From Oscillospiraceae bacterium (GTDB taxonomy: Bacteria > Bacillota > Clostridia > Oscillospirales > Acutalibacteraceae), in contig CACYCR010000116.1 of NCBI GenBank assembly GCA_902772935.1, positions 1 to 34,798 on the forward strand: a stretch of DNA of 34,798 nt, read 5' to 3'. A program made the position numbers and the translations under genes. A model generated the notes under the pieces. That model was not told the DNA's origin. It made no database searches and saw only the letters and a program-made list of their open reading frames with translations. Within the stretch, counting starts at the first letter, position 1. Each line of letters opens with the position of its first letter. Below are positions 9,956 through 17,137 of the stretch, piece by piece.

Positions 9956-9967
9956 GCAATCGAAGTA

Positions 9968-10312
9968 CTACTGTGCTTCAATTTCTTTGATAATGCATTC
10001 ATTGCCTTTGAGCAGCCATGTTTCGCCGGAATGGCAATAGGGACATTCTTTGCCGTACTTGACAGTCTCGTAGGTGCCTTTGCAGCTGTCGCAGTACGTC
10101 ACGGCGGGGATGGTTTCCAGGATCAGTTCACTGTCCTTGAGTACCGGATGCCGGCCCTTGAAATAATTCCATGCGTCGGTGAACAGGTCGGTCATAATGC
10201 CGGAGACTTCACCCACCTGCAAAACGACTTTGCCGATCTTTGTCAGTTGCTCCTGCTTTGCTGTTTCATCCAGCGTTTTGGCAAGATGCAGAACGATTCC
10301 CATTTCATGCAT
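9968..10312 (-). CDS. hypA: HypA-like zinc/nickel-binding protein
   Basis: A 114-residue protein of the HypA/HybF family. It starts with the family's MHE motif (His2 is the nickel ligand in HypA) and carries a zinc site formed by C74-x2-C77 and C90-x2-C93. HypA normally delivers nickel to [NiFe] hydrogenase or urease. None of those enzymes, nor other hyp genes, lies in this window. The gene directly follows a large Fe-S flavoprotein gene, with only three bases between stop and start, which suggests translational coupling. In this setting it could be an accessory subunit of that flavoprotein rather than a hydrogenase maturase; this is inference. The family call is firm; the role is open. Confidence 0.9.
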   Translation of the reverse strand: MHEMGIVLHLAKTLDETAKQEQLTKIGKVVLQVGEVSGIMTDLFTDAWNYFKGRHPVLKDSELILETIPAVTYCDSCKGTYETVKYGKECPYCHSGETWLLKGNECIIKEIEAQ

Positions 10313-10315
10313 GGC

Positions 10316-13096
10316 TTACTTCTTTCTGCCGGTGGCGATTTTTGCCATACGCTTGAGCGCGTACGGGCCGACCTTCAGCAGCTTGTCTTCGCAGCGGATC
10401 ATGGTCGAGCATTCCGGAAGGTCACGGGACAGATGGATCGCATCGAACTCGCAGCGTGTTGTGCAAAGACCGCAGCCGACACAGCGGTTGATATCGACTA
10501 CAGTTGCGCCGCAGCCGAGGCAGCGGGCAGCTTCGATTTTGACTTGTTCTTCCGTCAGCGGCAGCCGCAGATCGGAGAAGGTCTCGGTTGCCTTGCCTGC
10601 TTTGTGACCGGGGACCTGACGCTGGGCGTTGTCAAAGGATTCAATGATGATGTCATCCTTGTCAAGTTCGATGAATTCTCGCTTGTCACGGGCGATGGTC
10701 TGCGACTGACCCGGGTGGACAGAGCGGTGCATGCTTTCGCAGCCGCGTTTGCCGTCTGCGATTGCGTCAATGGCGAAACGAGCGCCGTGGCCGATATCGC
10801 CGCCGACAAAGACGTCGGGTTCCGCTGTTTCAAAGGTTACCGGATCGTGGTCAACCGTGCCATTCGGTTTGATCTGAACGTTGGTGCCTTTGAGCAGGTC
10901 GCCCCAAACAGCGCTCTGACCGATGGCCTGCAGAACATTGGCGCAGTCAATGGTGATCGTTTCACTTTCGTCATACTTCGGGCTGAAGCGATGGTTTTCA
11001 TCGAAGACGCTGACACACTTTTTGAAGATGATGCCGGTGACTTTGCCGTTCTTGGTCAGAATCTCTTTCGGGCCCCAGCCGTTCATGACCATGATGCCTT
11101 CTTCTTTGGCTTCCGCAACTTCATCGTCAGCCGCAGGCATTTCATTTTCGCCCTCAAGACAGAGCATGGTCACCTTGCCGGATGCGGCGCGGACAGCGGC
11201 GCGTGCGACGTCAACGGCAACATTGCCGCCGCCGATGACAACAACATCACCTTTCAGGTTCAGCGCGGGATCCGCATTGATGTTGCGCAGGAACTCAACA
11301 CCGGACTGCACGCCCTTTGCATCTTCGCCGGGGACGCCGGCCTTGCGGCCGCCCTGCATACCGATGGCAAGATAGAACGCTTTATATCCTTCGTCACGCA
11401 GCGACTGGATCGTCACATCCTTGCCGACTTCAACGCCGCAGCGGAATTCCACGCCCATCTGACGCAAAACATCGATTTCGGCGTCGATGACGTCTTTTTC
11501 AAGGCGGAAGTTCGGGATGCCGTAGACGAGCATACCGCCGGGACGTTCTTCTTTTTCAAATACGGTCACATCGTAGCCGCGGGAGCGCAAATAGTACGCG
11601 CAGGAGAGACCTGCCGGGCCGCCGCCGATGATGGCCATTTTATAGTCCGGACCCCACATACCGCCGTCGTCTTTTTCACAGATCGGGACGAAGCGTTTGT
11701 CGGCATGGAGCTCCTGCGCGGCAATGAATTTCTTGATTTCATCGATGGCGATCGGCTGATCGACCGTGCCGCGCGTGCAGGCGTCTTCGCAGCGGCGGTT
11801 GCAGACTGCGCCGCAGACTGCCGGGAAGGGGTTATCCTGTTTGATGAGCTTGAGCGCATCCATGTATCGGCCTTCAGCTGCCATCTTTACATAACCCTGA
11901 ACGGCAAGATGTGCCGGGCAGGCGGTTTTACATGGGGCAGTACCAGTGTCATAGCAGTTGATCTTCGCGTCGTTCCGATAATTCGGATTCCATTTATCGG
12001 CGCCCCACTTTTTGCCGTCAGGCAGTTCAGACAGCGGATACGTCTGTTCACCGTGCTTGGTGCAGAGTTTCTGGCCGAGCTTTGCTGCGCCGACCGGGCA
12101 GACCTCAACACATTTGCCGCAGGCGACGCACTTGCTCTTTTCCACATGGGCGCGATATGCCGAGCGGCTCATGTTTGGCGTATTGTAAAGCTGGCTGGTG
12201 CGAAGCGCGTTGCAGACGCCGGGTGCGCAGTTGCAGATAGCGACGATTTTATCTTCGCCGTCGATGTTGGTGATCTGATGGACAAAGCCGTGACGCTCCG
12301 CGCGTTCGAGAATCTCCAATGCTTCGTCGTAACTGATGTAACGACCCATGCCGCGGTCGACGCAGTATTCCGCCATGTCGCCGACACCCATGCAGAATTC
12401 ACCGTTGATTTCGCCGCTGCCTTCGCCGCGCATTGTCTGCTGCTTACGGCAGGTGCACTGACCGACGGAGTATTTGTCATACTTGCTCAGCCAGTGAGAG
12501 ATGTGTTCGACAGAGGCGGAGTTGTTCTCATGCTCGATTGCTTTTTCAACGGGAATGACGTGCATACCGACGCCGGCGCCTCCAGGCGGGACCATTTGGG
12601 TGATGTTTTCCAGCGGCATCTGCGTCATCAGATTGAAGAATGTTGCAAGGTTCGGATGCTGCGCCGTCAATTCGTCGTTCATCATCATGAACTCGGCGGA
12701 GCCGGGAACAAAGATCGGCACATTGTAATGCTTTTCTTTGTTGGCGCCTTCACGCGTCATCTCCAGCACGCCGACCCAGCAAAGATGGTCAATCATCTTT
12801 TTGGTCTCTTCCATCGACAGTCCCGTACGCGCAGCAATCTGCTCCGGCGTATAGGGCACGCGGGTCTTTTCGAAGCTCAGCAAAAACTTGACCTCGTCCT
12901 TTGTAAGCACTTCGTCGAGCGCCCAGTATTCGGGATCGTCGGTCTTCATGCTGCGGGTGTACTTCACAAGATAGCGGTCTGTGATCATCATGGCCAGCTT
13001 CAGAACCAGCTTTTCTTTCTCTTTGTCAGGCGCGACATAATTCGGGTCCTGCACAAAGTCACGTTCGTTTGTCAGACGGTTTTTCTGTTGTTTCAT
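10316..13096 (-). CDS. Multi-[4Fe-4S] GltD-like FAD/NAD(P) oxidoreductase with N-terminal winged-helix/Cys-rich extension
   Basis: A 926-residue flavoprotein. The first 300 residues hold a winged-helix-like stretch and unusual cysteine motifs (CTC near 210, CNC with a further Cys near 290). A two-cluster ferredoxin-type segment follows near 320-335 (CVACGKCVEVCP). From about 380 on it resembles the small subunit of glutamate synthase (GltD). It has the Cys-rich entry (CKTACPAH, CGAVCNRRC), an FAD Rossmann fold (GGGPAGL near 490), an NAD(P) fold (VIGGGNVAVDVA near 620) and the GGD FAD-closing motif. A C-terminal ferredoxin segment lies near 865-880 (CVGCGLCTTRC). The first ATG (13105) abuts AAAGGAG, so the ATG at 13096, nine bases away, is the better start. 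It is the fourth gene of an acyl-ligase/ACP/thioesterase operon and likely moves electrons from NAD(P)H to or from that pathway. Confidence 0.85.
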   Translation of the reverse strand: MKQQKNRLTNERDFVQDPNYVAPDKEKEKLVLKLAMMITDRYLVKYTRSMKTDDPEYWALDEVLTKDEVKFLLSFEKTRVPYTPEQIAARTGLSMEETKKMIDHLCWVGVLEMTREGANKEKHYNVPIFVPGSAEFMMMNDELTAQHPNLATFFNLMTQMPLENITQMVPPGGAGVGMHVIPVEKAIEHENNSASVEHISHWLSKYDKYSVGQCTCRKQQTMRGEGSGEINGEFCMGVGDMAEYCVDRGMGRYISYDEALEILERAERHGFVHQITNIDGEDKIVAICNCAPGVCNALRTSQLYNTPNMSRSAYRAHVEKSKCVACGKCVEVCPVGAAKLGQKLCTKHGEQTYPLSELPDGKKWGADKWNPNYRNDAKINCYDTGTAPCKTACPAHLAVQGYVKMAAEGRYMDALKLIKQDNPFPAVCGAVCNRRCEDACTRGTVDQPIAIDEIKKFIAAQELHADKRFVPICEKDDGGMWGPDYKMAIIGGGPAGLSCAYYLRSRGYDVTVFEKEERPGGMLVYGIPNFRLEKDVIDAEIDVLRQMGVEFRCGVEVGKDVTIQSLRDEGYKAFYLAIGMQGGRKAGVPGEDAKGVQSGVEFLRNINADPALNLKGDVVVIGGGNVAVDVARAAVRAASGKVTMLCLEGENEMPAADDEVAEAKEEGIMVMNGWGPKEILTKNGKVTGIIFKKCVSVFDENHRFSPKYDESETITIDCANVLQAIGQSAVWGDLLKGTNVQIKPNGTVDHDPVTFETAEPDVFVGGDIGHGARFAIDAIADGKRGCESMHRSVHPGQSQTIARDKREFIELDKDDIIIESFDNAQRQVPGHKAGKATETFSDLRLPLTEEQVKIEAARCLGCGATVVDINRCVGCGLCTTRCEFDAIHLSRDLPECSTMIRCEDKLLKVGPYALKRMAKIATGRKK

Positions 13097-13129
13097 AAAA
13101 CGCATCTCCTTTAGCCTATACTTGTTTTA

Positions 13130-13849
13130 TTATTGTGTTTCATCGTAGCGGATCAACAACCGGAACAGCCGTTTTTTTGCTGTGCCGGACAGCCGGACTT
13201 CAGTGGCATCTGCCTGTAGCTGCAGCGCCAGCAGTTCCCCGCAGGGCGCCTCTCCCGTGTATTCGGTCAGAACCTCCCGTACGGCTTTGTTTCGCATTGC
13301 ATCCGGCATCAGATCTTCCGCAAGATCCAGATAGCGGGTGTTGTTCATGTGACCGTTGAGGTCCACATAGCTGTATGGAACGCAAAATGCAGATGTCTCT
13401 GCGTTTTCCGGCAACTTCGGCGGACGCGGCAGAAAAGTCTGCCACGGCACTTTAGCACCCGGGACAGAGACGCCGACGCGGTCCGGAAAAACCATGCCGC
13501 GCGTTTCGCAATCCATCAGCGCCCATAAGGCGGATGCATTGACAAGTTCATTGCCGTTTTTGTCCGTCATGCGATAATACCGCGGGAAGAAGGTGTGCAT
13601 CGTTTCACCCGGCAAGGATTGCAGCGTCACGGTTTCGTCGTATTCCGGCAGGCGCGTGATTTTTGCCTGCTGCAGCGTCACAATCCAGAGCAGTCCGCGG
13701 TCGAGTGTTTTTGCGCGGCCGGCGCCGAGCGCTTCGGTGTGCGCGATTGCCGCTTCCTGCAGGAACGTGAACAACCGGCTCAGTCGCAGCCGACGCAGGC
13801 GATCCGTATCACTCGATAAAATTTTGTATGTGATTTCGTAGGGTTCCAT
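13130..13849 (-). CDS. Acyl-ACP thioesterase (double hot-dog fold)
   Basis: A 239-residue member of the acyl-ACP thioesterase (FatA/FatB-like) family. It releases free fatty acids from acyl carrier protein. The N-terminal hot-dog half starts with YEITYKILSSDTD. The second half contains YVDLNGHMNNTRYLDL (161-176), where the Asn-x-His type catalytic segment of the family lies. The length matches bacterial members. It begins five bases after the stop of the carrier-protein gene, within the same operon, so the neighbouring ACP is its likely substrate carrier. Its presence makes a fatty acyl chain, rather than an amino acid, the likely cargo. The chain length cannot be read from the sequence. Confidence 0.9.
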   Translation of the reverse strand: MEPYEITYKILSSDTDRLRRLRLSRLFTFLQEAAIAHTEALGAGRAKTLDRGLLWIVTLQQAKITRLPEYDETVTLQSLPGETMHTFFPRYYRMTDKNGNELVNASALWALMDCETRGMVFPDRVGVSVPGAKVPWQTFLPRPPKLPENAETSAFCVPYSYVDLNGHMNNTRYLDLAEDLMPDAMRNKAVREVLTEYTGEAPCGELLALQLQADATEVRLSGTAKKRLFRLLIRYDETQ

Positions 13850-13854
13850 ATGGT

Positions 13855-14100
13855 TTATTTCAGACGCTTCTCAATGGCGTCAACGACATCGCCGAGCGTA
13901 TACAGCTTCTGCCACTGACGATCGGGAATTTTAACGTTGAATGTTGCCTCCAGACGGCAGATGATCAGCGTGAAGCCCATGGAGTCAATCGCGGTATCCG
14001 TGTTGATAACAGAGCTTTCTTTCAATTCCTGTCCTTCGGTTTCCGGTACACATTCGTGTACGATCTCCAAAGTCTGTTCCAAAATTTCCTGTCTTGTCAT
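13855..14100 (-). CDS. Acyl carrier protein
   Basis: An 81-residue acidic carrier protein. The phosphopantetheine attachment serine is Ser40 in AIDSMGF, followed by the usual helix II pattern (LIICRLEATFNVKIPD). I chose the ATG at 14100 because AGAAGGTGG stands six bases upstream and it overlaps the ligase stop by ATGA, a sign of translational coupling; an earlier in-frame ATG at 14130 lies inside the ligase gene. It sits between an AMP-forming ligase and an acyl-ACP thioesterase and no ketosynthase is near. It is therefore probably a dedicated carrier for a preformed acid rather than the housekeeping fatty-acid-synthesis ACP. Confidence 0.9.
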   Translation of the reverse strand: MTRQEILEQTLEIVHECVPETEGQELKESSVINTDTAIDSMGFTLIICRLEATFNVKIPDRQWQKLYTLGDVVDAIEKRLK

Positions 14101-15440
14101 TCTGTAACCACCTTCTGTTGGAGTACCCAACGTTTTATTTTACCCGTTGCCGTGCGCGGCAGCGGTTGATTTACAAAGCGAATCTGCTTGATGCGCCGAC
14201 CGAACGGCTGCGTCTGCATGACGGGCTCGATCGCACGCTGAACGGCGTCGCGCTCGCTGTTGTCGCCACGCAGAACCAGCGTGATGGTTCCGTTTTCTTC
14301 AATCACGGCAAAGTCCTTGCCGGCGAGCGCGGCGGCAAGGTCGCGTTCATATTCCGGCAAAAAGATTTTCGTTCCGTCGCGCAGAACGAGGATCTCTTTT
14401 TTGCGTCCGATGATATGCAGCAGTCCCTGCGCATCAAAGGAACCGAGGTCGCCGGTGTGCAGAACACCGTTTTGCAAAACAGCAGTTGTTGCTTCGGCGT
14501 CTTTGTAGTATCCCTGCATCATGCAGGACGGACAATGAATCAGAATCTCGCCATCCTCTGCGAGCGTGATAGTGTCATCCGGACAGACCGTCATGGCGTA
14601 CGGATCGCTGCCGAGCGACAGCGCAACGCCGGAGGATGTCTCCGTCAGCCCGTAACCGAAGCTGACGCGAATGCCCATCGCCTGCAGTGCTGCGGGAATC
14701 TGCGTAGGACAGTCGCCGGCACCGATCAAAATCAGCCGCAGCGAATCGGAAAGCAGGTTCTTCTGCAGCAAAAAGCCAAGCAGCAGGGGAACGGCGGAAA
14801 GTGCTGTCGGCCGGAAAAACGCACAGTCATCAAAGTAGTGCCGCGGGCCGCGGCCGAGCGCAACGCACGCGCCGCAGGACAGCCCCCATAAAAGACCGCA
14901 GACAAAGCCGAACACATGATCGATCGGCAGCATACAAAGCAGCCGGTCCTGCGGGGCCAGCGGCAAAAGCGCACCGCCGTTGTAGGCGCTGGCACAAAGG
15001 CTTTTTTCTGTCAGCGCAACAGCCTTTGTTTTTGCCGTTGTACCGGATGTGAAAAACAAGAGCTGCCCGGCGCCGTTTGGTGCGCTGCCGGTACAGGCGG
15101 ACAGCAGCGGCTGTGTCAGATCGTCGTCACCCCAAAGTGTATCGACGTCCGTCAGCTGCAGCTGCTGCGCGGTTGCATTTTCGTTCAGCAATACGACCTG
15201 CAGCCCCGCCGAGACTGCGGCGAACAGTTCGACAACGCAGGCAAAGCTGCCGTCGCAAAACAGACCGAGACAGGTGTGCCCGCTACGTTTGAGAACTGCG
15301 CTACGTGACTGAATTGTCTCATAGAGCGCGGCGTAATCCAGTGTCTGCAGTTTGCCGGCAGTTTCGAATTGCAGTGCAGGCGCCTGCGGTGTGTTTTTTG
15401 CGTAATACCGCAGCAATTCATCAAAGCTCGAAAATCGCAT
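14097..15440 (-). CDS. AMP-forming acyl ligase (acyl-ACP/acyl-CoA synthetase family)
   Basis: A 447-residue member of the ANL (acyl-CoA synthetase/NRPS adenylation/luciferase) superfamily, which adenylates a carboxylic acid and transfers it to a thiol. Visible motifs are the P-loop FFTSGTTAKTKA (about 129-140), DHVFGF (174-179), the adenine/acyl motif GYGLTETS (262-269), HTGDLG, and the C-terminal catalytic lysine in RTATGKIKRW. At 447 residues it is shorter than typical CoA ligases (500-550), mostly in the N-terminal domain. A four-base overlap with the carrier-protein gene suggests the ACP is the acceptor. AAGGAGGTG lies upstream of the ATG. It is the first gene of its operon and diverges from the PAI-like gene. 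The acid it activates is not shown; a fatty acid fits the thioesterase. Confidence 0.88.
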   Translation of the reverse strand: MRFSSFDELLRYYAKNTPQAPALQFETAGKLQTLDYAALYETIQSRSAVLKRSGHTCLGLFCDGSFACVVELFAAVSAGLQVVLLNENATAQQLQLTDVDTLWGDDDLTQPLLSACTGSAPNGAGQLLFFTSGTTAKTKAVALTEKSLCASAYNGGALLPLAPQDRLLCMLPIDHVFGFVCGLLWGLSCGACVALGRGPRHYFDDCAFFRPTALSAVPLLLGFLLQKNLLSDSLRLILIGAGDCPTQIPAALQAMGIRVSFGYGLTETSSGVALSLGSDPYAMTVCPDDTITLAEDGEILIHCPSCMMQGYYKDAEATTAVLQNGVLHTGDLGSFDAQGLLHIIGRKKEILVLRDGTKIFLPEYERDLAAALAGKDFAVIEENGTITLVLRGDNSERDAVQRAIEPVMQTQPFGRRIKQIRFVNQPLPRTATGKIKRWVLQQKVVTE

Positions 15441-15471
15441 GGGACACCTCCTTATTTTCTCATTTTATATT

Positions 15472-15501
15472 ATCATAAACAAAAGAAAAATGGAAGAGCA
15501 A
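15472..15501 (-). promoter_or_regulatory. Candidate promoter of the ligase/ACP/thioesterase operon
   Basis: On the - strand, TTGCTC (15501-15496) and TATGAT (15477-15472) are 18 bases apart and lie upstream of AAGGAGGTG and the ATG at 15440. The region is AT-rich and other -10-like hexamers overlap, so the exact boxes are uncertain. Confidence 0.35.
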
Positions 15502-15570
15502 AACGGAAAAAACCCCGACGCACCTGCACCAATTTTGAGCGAATTCAACATTTATTTAATATTTTGCAAC

Positions 15571-15649
15571 AATTACAGTTGATTTTTTGGAACATCTCTT
15601 GTATAATATAAATAATTACAGTCGGCTTTTTGTGAAAACGAATGTAATT
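15571..15649 (+). promoter_or_regulatory. Promoter of the PAI-like operon with flanking AATTACAGT repeats
   Basis: TTGATT (15579-15584), a 17-base spacer and TATAAT (15602-15607) form a strong sigma-A-type promoter. AATTACAGT occurs at 15571-15579, overlapping the -35, and again at 15614-15622, just after the -10; the copies are 43 bases apart. The reverse core TGTAATT occurs at 15643-15649. These repeats bracket the promoter and could bind a regulator. The ribosome-binding site AGGAGG follows at 15663-15668. Confidence 0.7.
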
Positions 15650-15676
15650 CATTAACAAAATCAGGAGGTCATTCAA

Positions 15677-17065
15677 ATGGACAAGAACATCCGCATCTGT
15701 ATTGTCGGCGGCGGCCCGGCTGGTTTGTCGGCGGGTATGTATCTGGAGAAGAAAGGCTATACCAATTATACGATCCTGGAACGTCTCGATCGTGTCGGCG
15801 GCAAGTGTTGGTCTCCGCACTACAATGGCAGACGCTATGAAATGGGTGCCATCATGGGCGTACCCTCTTATTATGCTGTTCACGATGTCGAAGAATTCTG
15901 CGGCATTACCCACGACGGTCCGAAACTGAACCGGAACTACAAAGATGCTGCCGGCAACGTCATCGAGCCGTTTGAGCCGAAGAAGAACATCACCAAGATT
16001 CCGCGTCTTCTCAAAATGAAGAAGCAGATCAAGAAACTCGGCGAATTGTTGGAAACCAAGTATAAGGGCTATGACCTGAACGGTCACCGCGGCGTTTCCG
16101 AAGGCCGTTATGAAGGTTTTTCTCAGCGTTCCGCAAAGCGTGAACCCGTCAGCGGCGTCAACCCGAACCTGAAAGATCTTGCGCTTCCGTTTAACGAGTT
16201 CTGCAAAAAGAACGGCGTTGAACTGACCCAGGATGTCTGGATCGGCCCCTTCACCTCCTTCGGCTACGGCTATTTCGACGAGATTCCCGCTGCGTACGTT
16301 TTGAAGTATCTTGACTTCCAGACCACGATGAACTTTGTCAAGGTCAACCTCTGGACATGGAAAAACGGTACACAGTTCATTTGGGAAAGCCTGAATGACC
16401 ACCTGAAGAATCCGGCACGTCTCAACTGCACGATCGACAAGGTCGAACGTAAGGACGGCAAAGTCTATGTCACCGTCAACGGTGAAGTGGAAGAATATGA
16501 CAAGATCATCGTCACCGCGCCGCTGTACATTCCGAACAAGCGCGCAGACGGTCAGATCGGTATGGTCGATTATTTCGACGCCCGCCAGGACGAAAAAGAT
16601 CTGTTCTCCAAGATCGACTATGAGCGCTATGACGTTCTTGCCGTGGAGACCAAACCGGAAGATCATCCGGAGATTTCCTATTATGTTTTCGATAACATGG
16701 TTCCCGCAAAGCTTGGCCGTCTGATGGTTTATTATCGCCGTTGGAAAGACACCAAGGATCAGGTCATCACCACTTATGCGCTGCGTAAGCACAAGGATAA
16801 GCCGGAAATCGATTATGATACCTGCAAACAGATGGTCCTTGACGATCTGAAAACGATGCACAACCCGGCGTCCAACGTGGTCAACGAGTGGAGCGTCTAT
16901 TACTTCCCCCATGTCTTCTCCGAAGACTATGCAGCAGGCTGGTATGAAAAAGTCGAAGCCATGCAGGGCAAGTATGACACCTTCTATGCCGGTGAGATCA
17001 TGAGCTTCGGCGATATGGACGAAACCGCAGAATACTCCCGCGAACTTGTGGAGCGTTTCTTCTAA
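15677..17065 (+). CDS. FAD-dependent polyunsaturated fatty acid isomerase (PAI-like, linoleate isomerase family)
   Basis: A 462-residue flavoprotein of the amine-oxidase fold. It opens with the FAD Rossmann motif CIVGGGPAGLSAGMYL (residues about 9-24). It matches what I remember of the Propionibacterium/Cutibacterium acnes PAI along the whole length: the segments GGKCWSPHYNGRRYEMGAIMG, PFTSFGYGYFDEIPAAYVL, LWTWKNGT and the C-terminal AGWYEKVEAMQG and FYAGEIMSFG. PAI moves a double bond of linoleic acid to give trans-10,cis-12 conjugated linoleic acid, using FAD as a redox catalyst without net oxidation. Length and end-to-end similarity support the same reaction class; the exact substrate and product are inferred. 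There is no signal peptide. It is the first gene of an operon with a saturase-like enzyme and a reductase. Confidence 0.85.
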   Translation: MDKNIRICIVGGGPAGLSAGMYLEKKGYTNYTILERLDRVGGKCWSPHYNGRRYEMGAIMGVPSYYAVHDVEEFCGITHDGPKLNRNYKDAAGNVIEPFEPKKNITKIPRLLKMKKQIKKLGELLETKYKGYDLNGHRGVSEGRYEGFSQRSAKREPVSGVNPNLKDLALPFNEFCKKNGVELTQDVWIGPFTSFGYGYFDEIPAAYVLKYLDFQTTMNFVKVNLWTWKNGTQFIWESLNDHLKNPARLNCTIDKVERKDGKVYVTVNGEVEEYDKIIVTAPLYIPNKRADGQIGMVDYFDARQDEKDLFSKIDYERYDVLAVETKPEDHPEISYYVFDNMVPAKLGRLMVYYRRWKDTKDQVITTYALRKHKDKPEIDYDTCKQMVLDDLKTMHNPASNVVNEWSVYYFPHVFSEDYAAGWYEKVEAMQGKYDTFYAGEIMSFGDMDETAEYSRELVERFF

Positions 17066-17080
17066 TCAAACAACCCGTTT

Positions 17081-17111
17081 TCAGGAGGGACAGCGCGACT
17101 GTCCCTCCTGA
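17081..17111 (+). other. Strong intergenic hairpin hiding a Shine-Dalgarno-like sequence
   Basis: TCAGGAGGGACAG (17081-17093) pairs perfectly over 13 bases with CTGTCCCTCCTGA (17099-17111) around a 5-base loop. No T-run follows on either strand, so it is not a simple terminator. The left arm contains AGGAGGG, sequestered by CCCTCCT. The real ribosome-binding site of the next gene, GAGAGG at 17121-17126, lies outside the stem. It may protect the upstream mRNA or adjust the ratio of isomerase to reductase. Confidence 0.6.
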
Positions 17112-17137
17112 TTGAACGAAGAGAGGATAAAAAGCCT

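Noticed and set aside
9968..10312. Sign of a [NiFe] hydrogenase locus
   Set aside because: Only the HypA-like protein is present; no hydrogenase subunit or other hyp gene was found in the window.
10031..13114. A 1027-codon open frame on the + strand
   Set aside because: It lies antisense to the GltD-like flavoprotein gene, which has clear Fe-S, FAD and NAD motifs. The + frame product is a composition artefact rich in Ala, Asp and Phe without motifs.
13855..15440. Prolyl-carrier-protein type (pyrrole) pathway
   Set aside because: No acyl-CoA-dehydrogenase-type prolyl oxidase is present, and the acyl-ACP thioesterase points to a fatty acyl cargo.
15545..16912. A 455-codon open frame on the - strand
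   Set aside because: It is antisense to the PAI-like gene, has no recognisable domain, and the + strand gene has a promoter, ribosome-binding site and family motifs.
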